The translations under genes and the position numbers were made by a program. A model generated the notes under the pieces. The model was not told the DNA's origin and made no database searches. It saw only the letters and a program-made list of their open reading frames with translations. A DNA stretch of 64,000 nt, taken from assembly GCA_001574975.1 (NCBI GenBank), contig KQ965780.1, forward strand, positions 74,094 to 138,093. The letters run 5' to 3'. Below, piece after piece: positions 34,636 through 45,400 of this stretch. Every line of letters begins with the position of its first letter. Positions within the stretch are counted from its first letter, which is position 1. The stretch is from Gonapodya prolifera JEL478 (lineage: Eukaryota > Monoblepharomycota > Monoblepharidomycetes > Monoblepharidales > Gonapodyaceae).

Positions 34636-37096
34636 TTAACTCGGTTTCTCAACGACATTATTCGCCATTTCTAGGTTCTTAACTGTCCGAGGTGAGGGTG
34701 GAGGTGGCAGCGGTTCTAAGTTCGGTTGTCGAAAATCTTCTGCGGGCGCCGCCGGGAGGACATATGACGAAGGTTGAACTTCAAGAACCTTTCCATCAAC
34801 AATGTCGCGAGCTTTTCGAATAAATCGTCGTGCTTCTTCTGCAAGTACGAGCGCGTTGGATAAAGACGGAGTAGTTGCCCCTTCGTCCAGAAGTGTTAGA
34901 AGGTCTTCAATCTCCTCTTGTGCGAGCTTCAATGCCGATTTCATAGCCCCGGTCTTGTCCCCAGAGGAGGGGACGCCTCCCTCACCGGTTTCATCGTCAT
35001 CGTCATCGCTGGATGCATTCGAGCCCGCGTCGTCCTCATCTCCAAGCGAACCATCCAAAGTTGCTTGGGTCCATTTCGCGACCCATCCATGTGCTTCATC
35101 TTTGCTCGATCGCTTTGTTACTCCGTCTGGCTTCTTCGAGTTTCGAGGCCGTTTTGCCAACCGACGTCCGAGATCATCCTCGTCCCAGCTCCCTTCCCAC
35201 CAAAGTGCAGCCAAACTACCAAACCACGTAACCAGCCCAATGGCAGCGCCAACAACTACGTTGAAGAACGCCAGACCACCCGCCGTACGTGGAACAAGAT
35301 CGCCAAATCCTATTGTCAAAAAGCTTGCCCAGACGAAATACAGAGCGTCGAAGTAAGACCACTCTTCGTAACGGGAGAACACGTAAGCGGTCGAGAGGAG
35401 AAGGCACAATAAGGCGAAGAACGAAAGTGGCAGATTCGGTGGATATGAACTACGATTCGAAGGTGTCTTTGGGATGCCCGAAGGGATTTCAACCAAAGTT
35501 GCTTGGGAAGCGAATGTACCGCTTCCCCGAGGTTGGTGCGCAGCGCTGAGACCGACAGACTCAAAGCCATCGCTATTTGGGGCGGCTGTCATCTCAACAG
35601 AGACACTTGGATTGCCACGAAACTTCGACCACATGCTCTTGATAAAGGACAGCCGCGCAGGAACTTGTTCCCCAGATGCTTGCACGTAGTCCCCGTCGGT
35701 AAGAGATCCGTCGAGCACAACGACTCCTTCACCATCACCATCAGCGTCAACTTCCGCTCGATATTGGCCTCTGTCATGGGGTAATTGACGACCGCTTATC
35801 CAATCCGTGAAGCGGCTCCACCCAAACGTCACGGACAGCCCAACACGCCGCGTCCATCCTCCACCAGCACGTGAAAGAGCCTCTTCTTCAGGAGTGCGAG
35901 CGGACACACGCACATAATCTCCTTCCGTTCTCCTCCGCTTCCACCGAACCCGGACGCCTTCCCTGACACCTTCTTGAATCACTTCAACTGTGTGGGATAC
36001 GGTGTACCCCATGAGGATGACACCAAGCGTGGCTGTCGGAATGGTGAGCATTCGTGCAAGAGTGGTGGAAGGGCTCGGCAAGCCAAAACCAATCGTGGTG
36101 ATCGTGCACAAAACAAAGAAGAGGGAAATAGGGTACGGCCATCCTTCCATGAAATGGTAGAAGAATGATAAAGCGGACGTGTAAATCTTTGCAAGAATCC
36201 GTTGCTTGCTCGAAAAATGGCAGTGACAAAGGATAGGAGCACTCACGACTGTGAATCCAACCATGACAGCAAGTCGTCCTTGAGCTTTACTCAGTCCGCT
36301 ACCGTTGTCCTCAAAGTCCTCCGTCCACAACCAATCCAAACCGAGTCCAACAGAAGCAACGAGACTGAGAATGGACGATTGTACAGAGGAGTAGTAACCC
36401 TCCGAATACTGGTGGGTATTAGTCACGGGAAGTGGATTCGTCAAGGTGAATATGACCAGGAGAAGCAGGAGCAAGCTTCCTGTATGCCCAAATGTTTACA
36501 ATCCCCTCGCAAATCGCAGAGGGTGTAACAGGACGCTCACCTTGGAATACAGAGGCATACAGTGTGCGTTTTGTCCACAATACGACGTCGCGACCCCGCA
36601 TCCTTTGGTACATGGCGTAGCAGCCTCCACAACCACCAAGGAGCGACAGAACCTGCATCAACCAAACCGCCCAGTGCTTATCAATGCCTGATGGTAACAG
36701 CTGGTCTATCGTCGTCGTATTGACGAGCGAAGCGTTGGCCGATTCCAGGATCCGGTCGTCAGACACATTCGCCACAGGAGAAAATTGCGCTGGCGCTGTC
36801 GCATCGGTGCCGTTGGTGCCATCAGCCCTCCTCCCCATTGGAGAGCCTTTGGGAGCAGCACCGATCGATCCATTCCCAGCTGTACAAGCCGTCCCCTCCA
36901 AAACAAGCTTTCCCAGTGTTGAATCAGAGTTTTTGACGTCGAGATAGAAGGTGTTCTCGATGTTGGACGATGCAGGAACCACCCATTGAGTGCCCGACAG
37001 TGAGAAGCAATGGAACACCAAGGCGAGGGTCAACAGAATTGCTGCGATGAGGGGAAGGTGTCTGTAGTCCCGATGGCGGCCACGGCGACCTCCCAT
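34636..37096 (-). CDS. TOK1-like two-pore-domain potassium channel
   Basis: Fungal outward-rectifier K+ channel type (8 membrane segments, two pore loops). Three exons: 36541-37096, 36247-36479, 34636-36186; 779 aa. Both selectivity filters are visible: LCTITTIGFGLPSP (pore 1) and WASFLTIGFGDLVP (pore 2). Membrane segments include LIAAILLTLALVFHCF, WAVWLMQVLSLLGG and LLLLLLVIFTLTNPLP in the N-terminal half. An N-glycosylation-rich loop follows the first segment (NGTNGTDA, NVSDD, NASLVNTT). A long cytoplasmic linker and an acidic, Ser/Asp-rich C-terminal tail (SNASSDDDDDETGEGG, then an amphipathic helix) follow. The stop is 162 bases from the SAK-HAD stop (convergent). Sets plasma-membrane K+ efflux in yeast; the same role is inferred. 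Confidence 0.9.
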
Positions 37097-37140
37097 GGTG
37101 ATGCTGTTGGTCCAATATACAATATGAAATTCCTGCTAAG

Positions 37141-40100
37141 TCAAATTTGCTTTTTCCGCTTCTTGTCACCCTGAACCAGCGAACTTTCCAAGTCCGGCAC
37201 ATCATTCGCAAAAAAGTCCACATCTCCCGCTTTCTCTTCATCGACAACCTTGCCCAAGTATCCGCCCTTCATCATCTTCTCAAGCCTCCCGAATTGCGAC
37301 ACCCGCACTCTCATCATGTCGAACGCTACTCCAGTGAGCGGCGATGACTCGCCATGGTGCGCTTCGATTGTGGGCACTTTGGGGTACCGTTGTGAAAAAT
37401 GCGTCAGCAGGAGGTTACGAGCAGCCATTCTACGTGTACCGCAACGTTAGAAAAAAAGTGACAGTAAGTCACCACCAATGTACAAGCGACCCACTTTTCC
37501 GCAACTTGAACAGCCTCCCCGACCGTGCAATGCGACTTATCTGCCGCCTCCTGGGCAAGCGAATCATCAAACGTGGCCTCGTGCACAAGAAGGGTCGCGT
37601 CCTTCCCGACACGCGCCAGATGTTCGCTCGGTCGGCAATCACCCGAGAACACGAATTTGAACTCGCGCGACTCGAGGAACGGCAGCGGGCGGGGCCCGTT
37701 TTGCGGTGCATCGTCACACTGGCCGGCGGGTTCTTCCCCGCCGCTGGGTTGCACGCCGTGAGCCGACGACGACGAAACGCGAGGGCCTTTGACAACGACG
37801 GCGTAGGCCGACGGGCAGTGCTTCACAGACACGGCGACAATGTCCGTGAGGCCCGTGCCTTCACGGAACCCTCGTGCCAGCAACCTGGGGTCAAACAACG
37901 TTACAAAAAGAAACTGCAAGACGAGCATTTTGTCCCCGTGCTTACGTGCGCTCGCGAGTTTCTGTAGCGACCCACCCCGACACCACCTCGTTCGCAATGA
38001 AGGTGATGTGGTCCAGACTCAAATCCTCCAGCTCGTTATACTCCTGCAAGAAGTTGAGGAACCGGCGCGGGGCGACCAGGAAGAGTGGCCGCGGTTTCAC
38101 AGAGCCGAGATTGATCTACCGGTCCTCATTTTAGTCCCAAGCTTGACACCGCCAAGCCTCCGACCGCTTGTCAACCTCACCTTGGCGTACTCCCTCAAAA
38201 GCCTCACAGTTCCCATATGGTGATCGGCATGCAAATGGCTCACGGCCAGCATGCGAAGGTTCTCCATGACGTGGGTGATCTCATCGGGCCCGAAATGGCG
38301 GACCAGCTGGCCGTATGTGTTCTCGCCCGTGTCGAACAGGTGCACGCCCGGTGGACCCGTGGAGGACGGGACGACGAGGAGCGTGGACGACACTGCGGTT
38401 CGGTGGGCGTTAGACTGTGACGAGCGGGCCGTCGCGGGCAGTACTCACCGTTACGGTACTTTGACGGCAGCGACCCCCCGGTCCCGAGCGGGACAATCAC
38501 GAGCTCCTTCGTCTTTCGCCAATCATCTTTGCTCACGGGCAGATCGTCCACTGCCTTTTGATTTCCACCATCCTCCCCTCGTCCGACATCGGCCTTGTAC
38601 GCATCAATAACGTCCTGCACTTCGCGCACCTCCTCCTGCACTTCCTGTGACACGGCACCCACACGGAACCAGTGTGGGATATCCGCGGCATCGAAGGCCG
38701 TCGGGGGCGGCTCGATATCAAGCTTCAACAGGGGCTTCCCGACCGCCACACTGCCCACGGCAGCGGGCCCAAACAGTTCGCGCACGTCCCGCTCCTCCTC
38801 CTCGGGGCTGACACCTGGGTCGGCCCACGCGCGGCGGAACACGATGTCGTCGAGCGCGGCCAGCTTGTGCGCGATATCCTGCGCGCGCCCAAACGTGACC
38901 GCTCCGGCGTTCCACGTGCGCGCGCACACGACGTGCCGCAGGGACGGGTGCGAGGTCGTGAGGCGGGTCAGGGTGTGCCGGAACTGGGCGTCGGAGAGGA
39001 CCGAGGGGTGCAGGAAGTACACGATGGCGTGCAGTGCGGGAGGGGGGTTGGCGAGGATTGGGGAGAGTGTGGGGTGGGTAAGGAGCGTGTGCAGGTACAG
39101 CGGGTTGGGAAGGTCAACGACCAGGATCATCTTTTGCCGATACGGCGAGGGGTGGGGAACGAGTGAGGGTGGCACCGAGTGCACGTGCACGTTGCGGTTG
39201 CAGCACAAGCAGCGAGTCAGCACATTAACTCAAGCTCTCCAATCCTCCGATCCCCCTCTCACTACCAACTCACCCCACCCCCCCGACTCTCCGCCACGAC
39301 TTCCTCCGCCCTAACCCACCTCCAATCCACGCCCTCTGCTCCCCAATCCTCCTCTTTCTCTCTTTCCCTCTCCCTTTTGACCTGCTCATGCCTCTTGGCC
39401 GTCTCGGCCTTGCTCAACTTTCCCCTCGGGGGCGGCGCATAGGGCACCTCCTTCCCTTCCCGCAGCCGCACGCGCACGCGGCCACCGCTCTGCAGGACCT
39501 TGTAGTCGGCCCCCGGCGCGACGCCCAGTGCGTGTGCGGCGGTGATGGAGAATTTGCCTGGGTAAGTTGACGCGGTTACGAGGTATGCTACCGTGCATGG
39601 TTTGCGCGGGTGTGGTGGGGCAGGCGTGGATTGGTTGTGGAAGATGCGGGCGGGGGTGGTGGGGTTGGAGAGGAGGTAGTGCGTTTGGGCGAGGTGCAGG
39701 GGGGATTGGTGTGTGGTAGCGGTGGGAGGGGTGGGTGAACGGGAGGTGCGGGATGGGGACCGGGAACGGGAAGGTGAGGATGGTTTGGAAGGCGCGGTGG
39801 ACGTGGAAGGAGGTGGAGAAGGAGGTGCCGAGGAGACGTTCTGTACCGGTGCCGTAGCCGTGGCGGACGATGGAGTCGCTGACGAGGGATTCGCAGAGGT
39901 ATTGTTCACAGCGGCGGCCGACTTGGCGCCACCCGACCTCGGTCTCGCGAGCGGTCTTGCCATGTCCATCGCTCCCATGTCATCCTGCCCTGTTCCCCTT
40001 CCCGTTGCAGCCCCACTCCCACCACTTCCCGCACCGGATCCGGCACTCCCTCCGCCCGTATCGCCAAACATGCGCGCCAAAGCCAGCTTCTTCATGGCGA

Positions 40101-41422
40101 AGAGCTGGAACTGGGGGTCTGTGTGGATCGTTGCTGGGTCGAGGTGGGAGTCGTCTGGTGGCGAGACAGGGGCTGCTGGCGAGGAAGAGGAGGAGGAGGA
40201 GGGAGAGGGAGAGATCTCGTAGGCCTTGACGGAGATGTTGTCGTCGGAGAATATGACGTCGGTGTGTGCCGTGCCGGGGCCAGAAGCGGCAGAGGCAGTG
40301 GCAGTGGCAGGGGCAGAAGGGCCAGACGGGGTGGAAGTGGCATTGGGGATGGACGGAGGCGTGTCGAGAAAGCGCCGGAACTTGTTGAGCTCGTTCGTGC
40401 GGATGTTGACCGTGTACCTGTTACGGCGGCGGGTGGGCGAACAAAAAGTGAGTAACAAGAATCGGTCTCCCTGCGCGTACACGCGCTCCGCGATGATTAT
40501 ACAACAAGCAAAGAGAATGAAATCCAAGGACAAAGTCCCACCTATGTACGAAATGCCGCGTAGATATAATAACGTCCGTAATATTCTCCGGTCCGTGGAT
40601 CGTGAACACGTTTCGCGGGGGTATTGGTGCCGACGAGGATGAGGTGGAGTCGGCTTTCCGCTTTGCGGACTCGTGGACTTCGTTTTTGGGCTGGTCGATT
40701 CCTGCCGCGAGCGTGAGGAGGAGGCCTTGGGGAGTGTGAGGTGAGAGGGGGGAGGCGAGGTGAGGTGTGAGGTGTGAGTGGGGGATGAGTGACGAAGCTG
40801 GATCGTGAGCACTCTTGGCTGCCTCATCCCTCATCTACCCTCTTACAAACCATACGACGTCAACCTCGCCCGCGATGAGTGTATTCCGCTCCGCGGGTCA
40901 CTCTTCTCTGCCACATCCCTCGTCCAAACCTTTCAAATCATCCGAGGCCAACCTCGTCCGCGATGAATGAATTCCACTTCGCGGGGTAATTCGCCCCCGG
41001 TGGACGCCTCGGTCAGCGCTGCGCGCTTAGGCCTCGGGTTCGTTGTGCTCGCCCACCCCCAACCCCTTCCTGCAAGTGAAGACGCGCGGACACCCACCAG
41101 GAATGCCCCCCACGGTCTCCCCCCAATCCACCCTCGTGACAAACACATTTCTCAGCTTTGACGTCAGACCCTTTCTGTGCTCAGAGACCGCAATCCGCTG
41201 CAATCCCTCGCCCGCGTTAACCAGATACCGCGCCGAGTCGAAGGAGAGCAGGAGCGATGGGGATGAGTCCGCGGAGTGCGCAGACAGCAGCTGCAGGTGC
41301 CACCGCATGCTGGGAGAGACGGGGAGCGGCGGATGGGAAAGGCGCAAGGTGAAGACGTGGAACTGGTGGGACAAGAAGGCTAAAATAGGTGGGTTCAGCC
41401 GTTGTCCGCAGGGGGCGCACAT
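37141..41422 (-). CDS. Long-form tRNase Z (ELAC2/Trz1-like)
   Basis: Endonuclease removing 3' trailers from tRNA precursors (nuclear and/or mitochondrial). Eight exons: 41098-41422, 40542-40725, 39274-40417, 38449-39130, 38181-38392, 37946-38115, 37495-37884, 37141-37429; 1131 aa. The N-terminal half-domain is recognisable (SLLLSFDSARYLVNAGEGLQRI, RNVFVTRVDWGETVGGIPG, FTIHGPENITDVIISTRHFVHR) and lacks the metal motif, as expected for long forms. The C-terminal half has PLGTGGSLPSKYRN, LFDTGENTYGQL, the metal motif SHLHADHHMG, FSGDCRPS, LVHEATFDD and the final LLTHFSQRY. Exon 3 carries an unusually long Pro/Ser/Ala/Gly-rich insertion (roughly residues 190-340). The C-terminus KKRKKQI looks like a nuclear signal. 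Intron 1 contains the GC-rich hairpin element. TOK1-like starts 44 bases downstream on the same strand. Confidence 0.92.
40863..41040 (-). repeat. GC-rich hairpin element in tRNase Z intron 1
   Basis: Read on the minus strand (sense to the host gene), 'CTGACCGAGG' then GTCCACCGG, GGGCGAATTACCCCGC, AAGTGGAATTC, and later CCGCGGAGCGGAAT. This lines up with the plus-strand order in antiporter intron 5 (ctgaccgagg, gtccgccgg, aggcgaataccccgc, aagcggaatgc). It contains small stems such as AGCGC/GCGCT and CCGCG/CGCGG. A solo CGCGGAGCGCG unit also occurs in intron 2 (about 40478-40492). Confidence 0.6.
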
Positions 41423-42412
41423 CTCGTTCTCTCCATTTGCAATTCCTCTATAAGCGCACGTACGGAATTCATCCTCACATTCGAGTCACAGAGCACATGC
41501 TCCCATTCAAGCCAGCTCATGCCAAGTGCACATTCCATGTGTGCACACAGCGGTCGCTCCAATTGAATTCATTTCAGATCTTGCCCAGTCGACATATCTG
41601 GGGGGGCCCGCGTCGGTAAAGACTGCCAGCTCTCACGCCAGGCGCCTGCCGTCCGTCACGAGGCAACAGACCCCGCATTGTTAGTTCTGGATTCTCGAGA
41701 GTTTCCGGTGCCGGTGCCGGTGCCGGTGCAAGTCACGGTTCGCGTGGTGCACGTCCTTTGGTTGACTCCGTCTTGAATGCAGAATTTCTTGGTGACAGTT
41801 GTGATTCGGGTGTTGGGACGGGGTTGGTTGGTCGCACCACCGATAACGTGAGAAGGGAGGGTCGCGCATTATGTAATGGAGGTGCACTGAGCCAGGCTCA
41901 TAAATGCAGCAAGGGAGGTCGCAGATGAAAAGAGCACAGGAGAGGTCGAATGATCACGAGCGAACACAGTCATGTTGAAAGAACAGAGTTCCAATAATCC
42001 ACAATCCTAGTCCCCAAACCATCCAATCCTCCAACAATCACCAACCCTCGAACCATCTTAACACCCATAACTTGGCGTAAAAAACTGCCAAATAAAAGTT
42101 CACACCTCTTATCCTCCCCATCAACTGGCTTTCTGGCTTTCCTCATCAAGGTTCCTCCAAACACAAAACTAGACCAGACCAGGCCCACTCCCACCCACCA
42201 GGGCGCCCACGATTGAATTTCGCAGCCGTGTTCTTGCGCGTCCCCTCCCCTTTGCGCCTGGACTTCTCAGGCGGTAAACACTGTTCACTCCCCTCAGCCT
42301 GCGGCTTGTCCCAGGCAGCCCGCGCCTTCGCCTTCCACCTGAATCCAGGGTCCTCGAGTCTTCCGATTCGCTCTGACACTCCATCGATCCACATCCGCAC
42401 GCAATCCCTCAG
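41423..42412. other. Divergent intergenic region; possible small secreted protein on minus strand
   Basis: Holds promoters of tRNase Z (-) and Tmc-like 1 (+). On the minus strand an ATG near 41973 opens a signal-peptide-like stretch (VLFSSATSLAAFMSLAQ). After an in-frame TAA the same frame resumes with a Thr/Cys-containing segment (TRTVTCTGTGTG, encoded by a 4x CCGGTG tandem repeat at 41707-41730). I could not find a convincing intron to remove the stop, so no CDS is called. Otherwise nothing recognised. Confidence 0.35.
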
Positions 42413-45400
42413 ATGGGAGACGAGGGCACCTCCATCGCTCCGTCGCCATCGTCGCTGCGCCAGTCGCCCGTCCTCCTCGACCCGCAGATCTCGCAGGCGC
42501 TCATCATCACAGACATAGACCTCGACACGGACCACGACGAGCACGAGCATGAGCACAACCATGGGCACGACGAGCCAACGCCGGGCCCCGGACTAGGACT
42601 GGGCCAGCTCGCACTGCTGAATGAAAGCAACGGCACAAAGTTCCAGAGCTTTGGAAATGCGTCCCGATCCTCGCACAAGAAGAACGATCGCGAGGTGAGT
42701 CTCCATCCCCACTCCCACTCACCCCCCGTGATCACTCATCGGTACATGACACCCCCTCATATAGGTCCCGACCGCAAAGCGGTCTCGCATCGAACTCACG
42801 CTGTTTTCGGTCCTACACAGTATGGTCGCAGGTACGTTTGGCATCGCGCACCACCTGGAAACTACTTCTAACGTCCATCCCTCACCCCGCACCCGCACCG
42901 CAGGAAACGAAGTCCCCCCCTCGCTCGCCTACCCGCTCACAATCTTCGAAGACATGCAGCTGCTCTACTTCTGCTGGCACCCGGGCCACTCGCTGCCCGG
43001 AATGCCGTCCTGGATCCACTACATCTGGAACCCCCTGACCCTCCGCCCGGGAAACTTCTACGCGTTCTTGGCGATATTCTCGGCGGCGTGGCTCGTCGTG
43101 TCCACCCTCGTAGGCACGATTTGCTTCTGTGGGTTCTCGTTCAGTAGGGGGAAGTTCAAGTACGTCTGGCCGCTTATTCTGCTAAGATCGGGGACGCTCC
43201 TCGCTGGTAAGTCGTTTTACTTGCTGCGATTTTTACAAAGAGAGTAGAAGCAATAACGGTATAATCTCATCTGACCACTCCAGTTGGTATACTCAACATC
43301 CGTAAGTTCCCGTTTTCAACTCTGCGCTCTCCTGCTCCTGCTCAGCAGGAATAACTCTCCGCCTCGATCCATTAGCAATTACGGAAATCTTCCTCGTCCC
43401 GCTCGACTGCGACAACGGCGCGCTCAGCATGTACCCGCAAGTAGCGTGCTACACCTCGGTGCAGCACCTCGTTCCGTTCATTCTCTCAAGTGAGTTCAAG
43501 CCTTCACCCCACACGCACCTGCCCTTCCTCCTAACTCCTAATGCCCCGGCACATTACCTAGTCATCGGCCTCGTCCTCTTCATCCCTTACACCATCGTCA
43601 TGTAAGTCCCTCGCCTCGTCCCGTTTCTCCACACCCACCTCACCACACCCCCACACCCAGGGCGCTCGTGTACGTGGACGGTAACCCCAAATCGGCCAAC
43701 AACCCACTGACCCGCGCGCACGGCCGCACCGACCTGCTGTACGTGGTTGTGAAGCTCGTCGTCGTGTTCGTGTGGGAGTTCCCCGTCCCGCCCGCGAACA
43801 AGCTTGTGATTCTCGTGGTATTCATGCTGGTGAGAAAATGTGCACTGCCTTGTTGAGGTGCAAGGCTCACCCGCATCCCCCCGCCCCCGCAACTACAGTT
43901 CCTGACAAAGGAGACGATCCAGAAGCAGCCTTTCCACGACGTGACCCTGCAGTCCATTCGGTCTGGTATCTTTGTCGCCGCTGTGGTCTCGGTGAGCCAA
44001 CATGTCCACGCTTCCCCTTAGTTATTAGTCACTCACTCCACCTCAGTCCTTCATCTCGCTCCTCTCCGAGGTTCTCGGCGCGTCATCTTTGGACTCTTTG
44101 GGCCCCTTCATCACCTTGGTCGTGTCTCTCCCGTTCAGTTTCGCCCTCGGCTTCTTTCTCAACCGATGGGTCATCAACACCGTCACGCGCAGGATCTACA
44201 TGCGCTTCCAAGCCCAGATCAAGGACATGCGCACCAAGACGGGAATGCTGAGCTTTGCGGGCGTGGAAAGGAACGGACCGAGGTTGAGTCGCAGAGTCAG
44301 TATTGTCGAGAACCAGATCTCGCATGTGCTAGATGACATTGGGACAAAGTGGGTGCATGTGCTTTGGTTGTCTCTGCGACCGCGCGGGGATTGACTCGTG
44401 TATCAAATTGCTAGCATCATGAGCCTAACTTCGGAAAAAACCGTCAAAGAGGTGAGTCTAGCAATCAAGTTTTGCCCACCACCGAGCTCGCTCACACCAA
44501 GTGACTAGCCACCCGTGTTTCGAAGTCCTCACGAGGTTGAGGTACGTGTAAAAATGTGTTTATGAGGTCGACACAGTCTAACCTGAAGCGTGCAAATCAA
44601 GATCGCGTGCCGCTTCGTCCGGAACACCGAGAACCCCAACGCCCTTATTCTGATGCGTGAAATCTTTGAGGCGGCCTTTTTGCAGTACCCCAAGGATGGC
44701 TTTGTCCACATCACCGCCGCGCTGTACTTGCTTGCCTTCTCATCCGAGACGACCATGCTGCTCCACCCGTCCGAGACCAACGCGGAGAAGGCTGAGACGC
44801 TTCTGTGTAAACTGGCGAGCATGCGCAATGCGTTCGACGTCCGCTTTTTGTCGTTTGTGTGTGAGAAGTTGATTGAACAGACGCTCAAGGTTGGTGGTGG
44901 CGTGGTACGTTTGTGTGCGAATTGGCTGACGTTACTCCGCAGAGCAAGGAAGTACAGAAAAGCGAACTCAACATTTCTTCGTGAGTGATCAGACCTTGAC
45001 GTGCGCCGCTGTTAGATTAAAAACGTTGTGTGCAGTTACGTTGAGGTGCTCTCCCAAGAGAACTACGCCAAAACATACGTGAGATCGCGTATCTCGTGAC
45101 GACTTTATCCAAAACTAACAACGAGTCTCCTTTTGCTCTCTACATCCAAAGCACATTGCGAGTCTTTCTGAATTGAAAGCCTTTTGGACGTCTGTGCGGC
45201 GAGGCTCGACCACGAAGGACTATCTCGACTATCCAAACTACCTGCCTTTCATCGCAGACGCGACATCTAAGGCGAAGGAGAACTACCATCGACTCACGAC
45301 ACGCTTCCCAAAGTCGAAGGTACGTTTGGTCGGAACAGTCGCCTGATTACATGAAATGGGGAACATTCCGATTTTTGCACGAACAGAATACGTTACGCCT

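Noticed and set aside
38595-39314. A 239-codon plus-strand frame opposite tRNase Z
   Set aside because: Shadow of GC-rich coding sequence; Arg/Ser/Cys-rich translation without domains, while the minus strand encodes conserved tRNase Z blocks.
41681-41973. Minus-strand small secreted protein with signal peptide
   Set aside because: An in-frame TAA separates signal-like and Thr/Cys-rich parts and no good intron removes it; kept as a note only.
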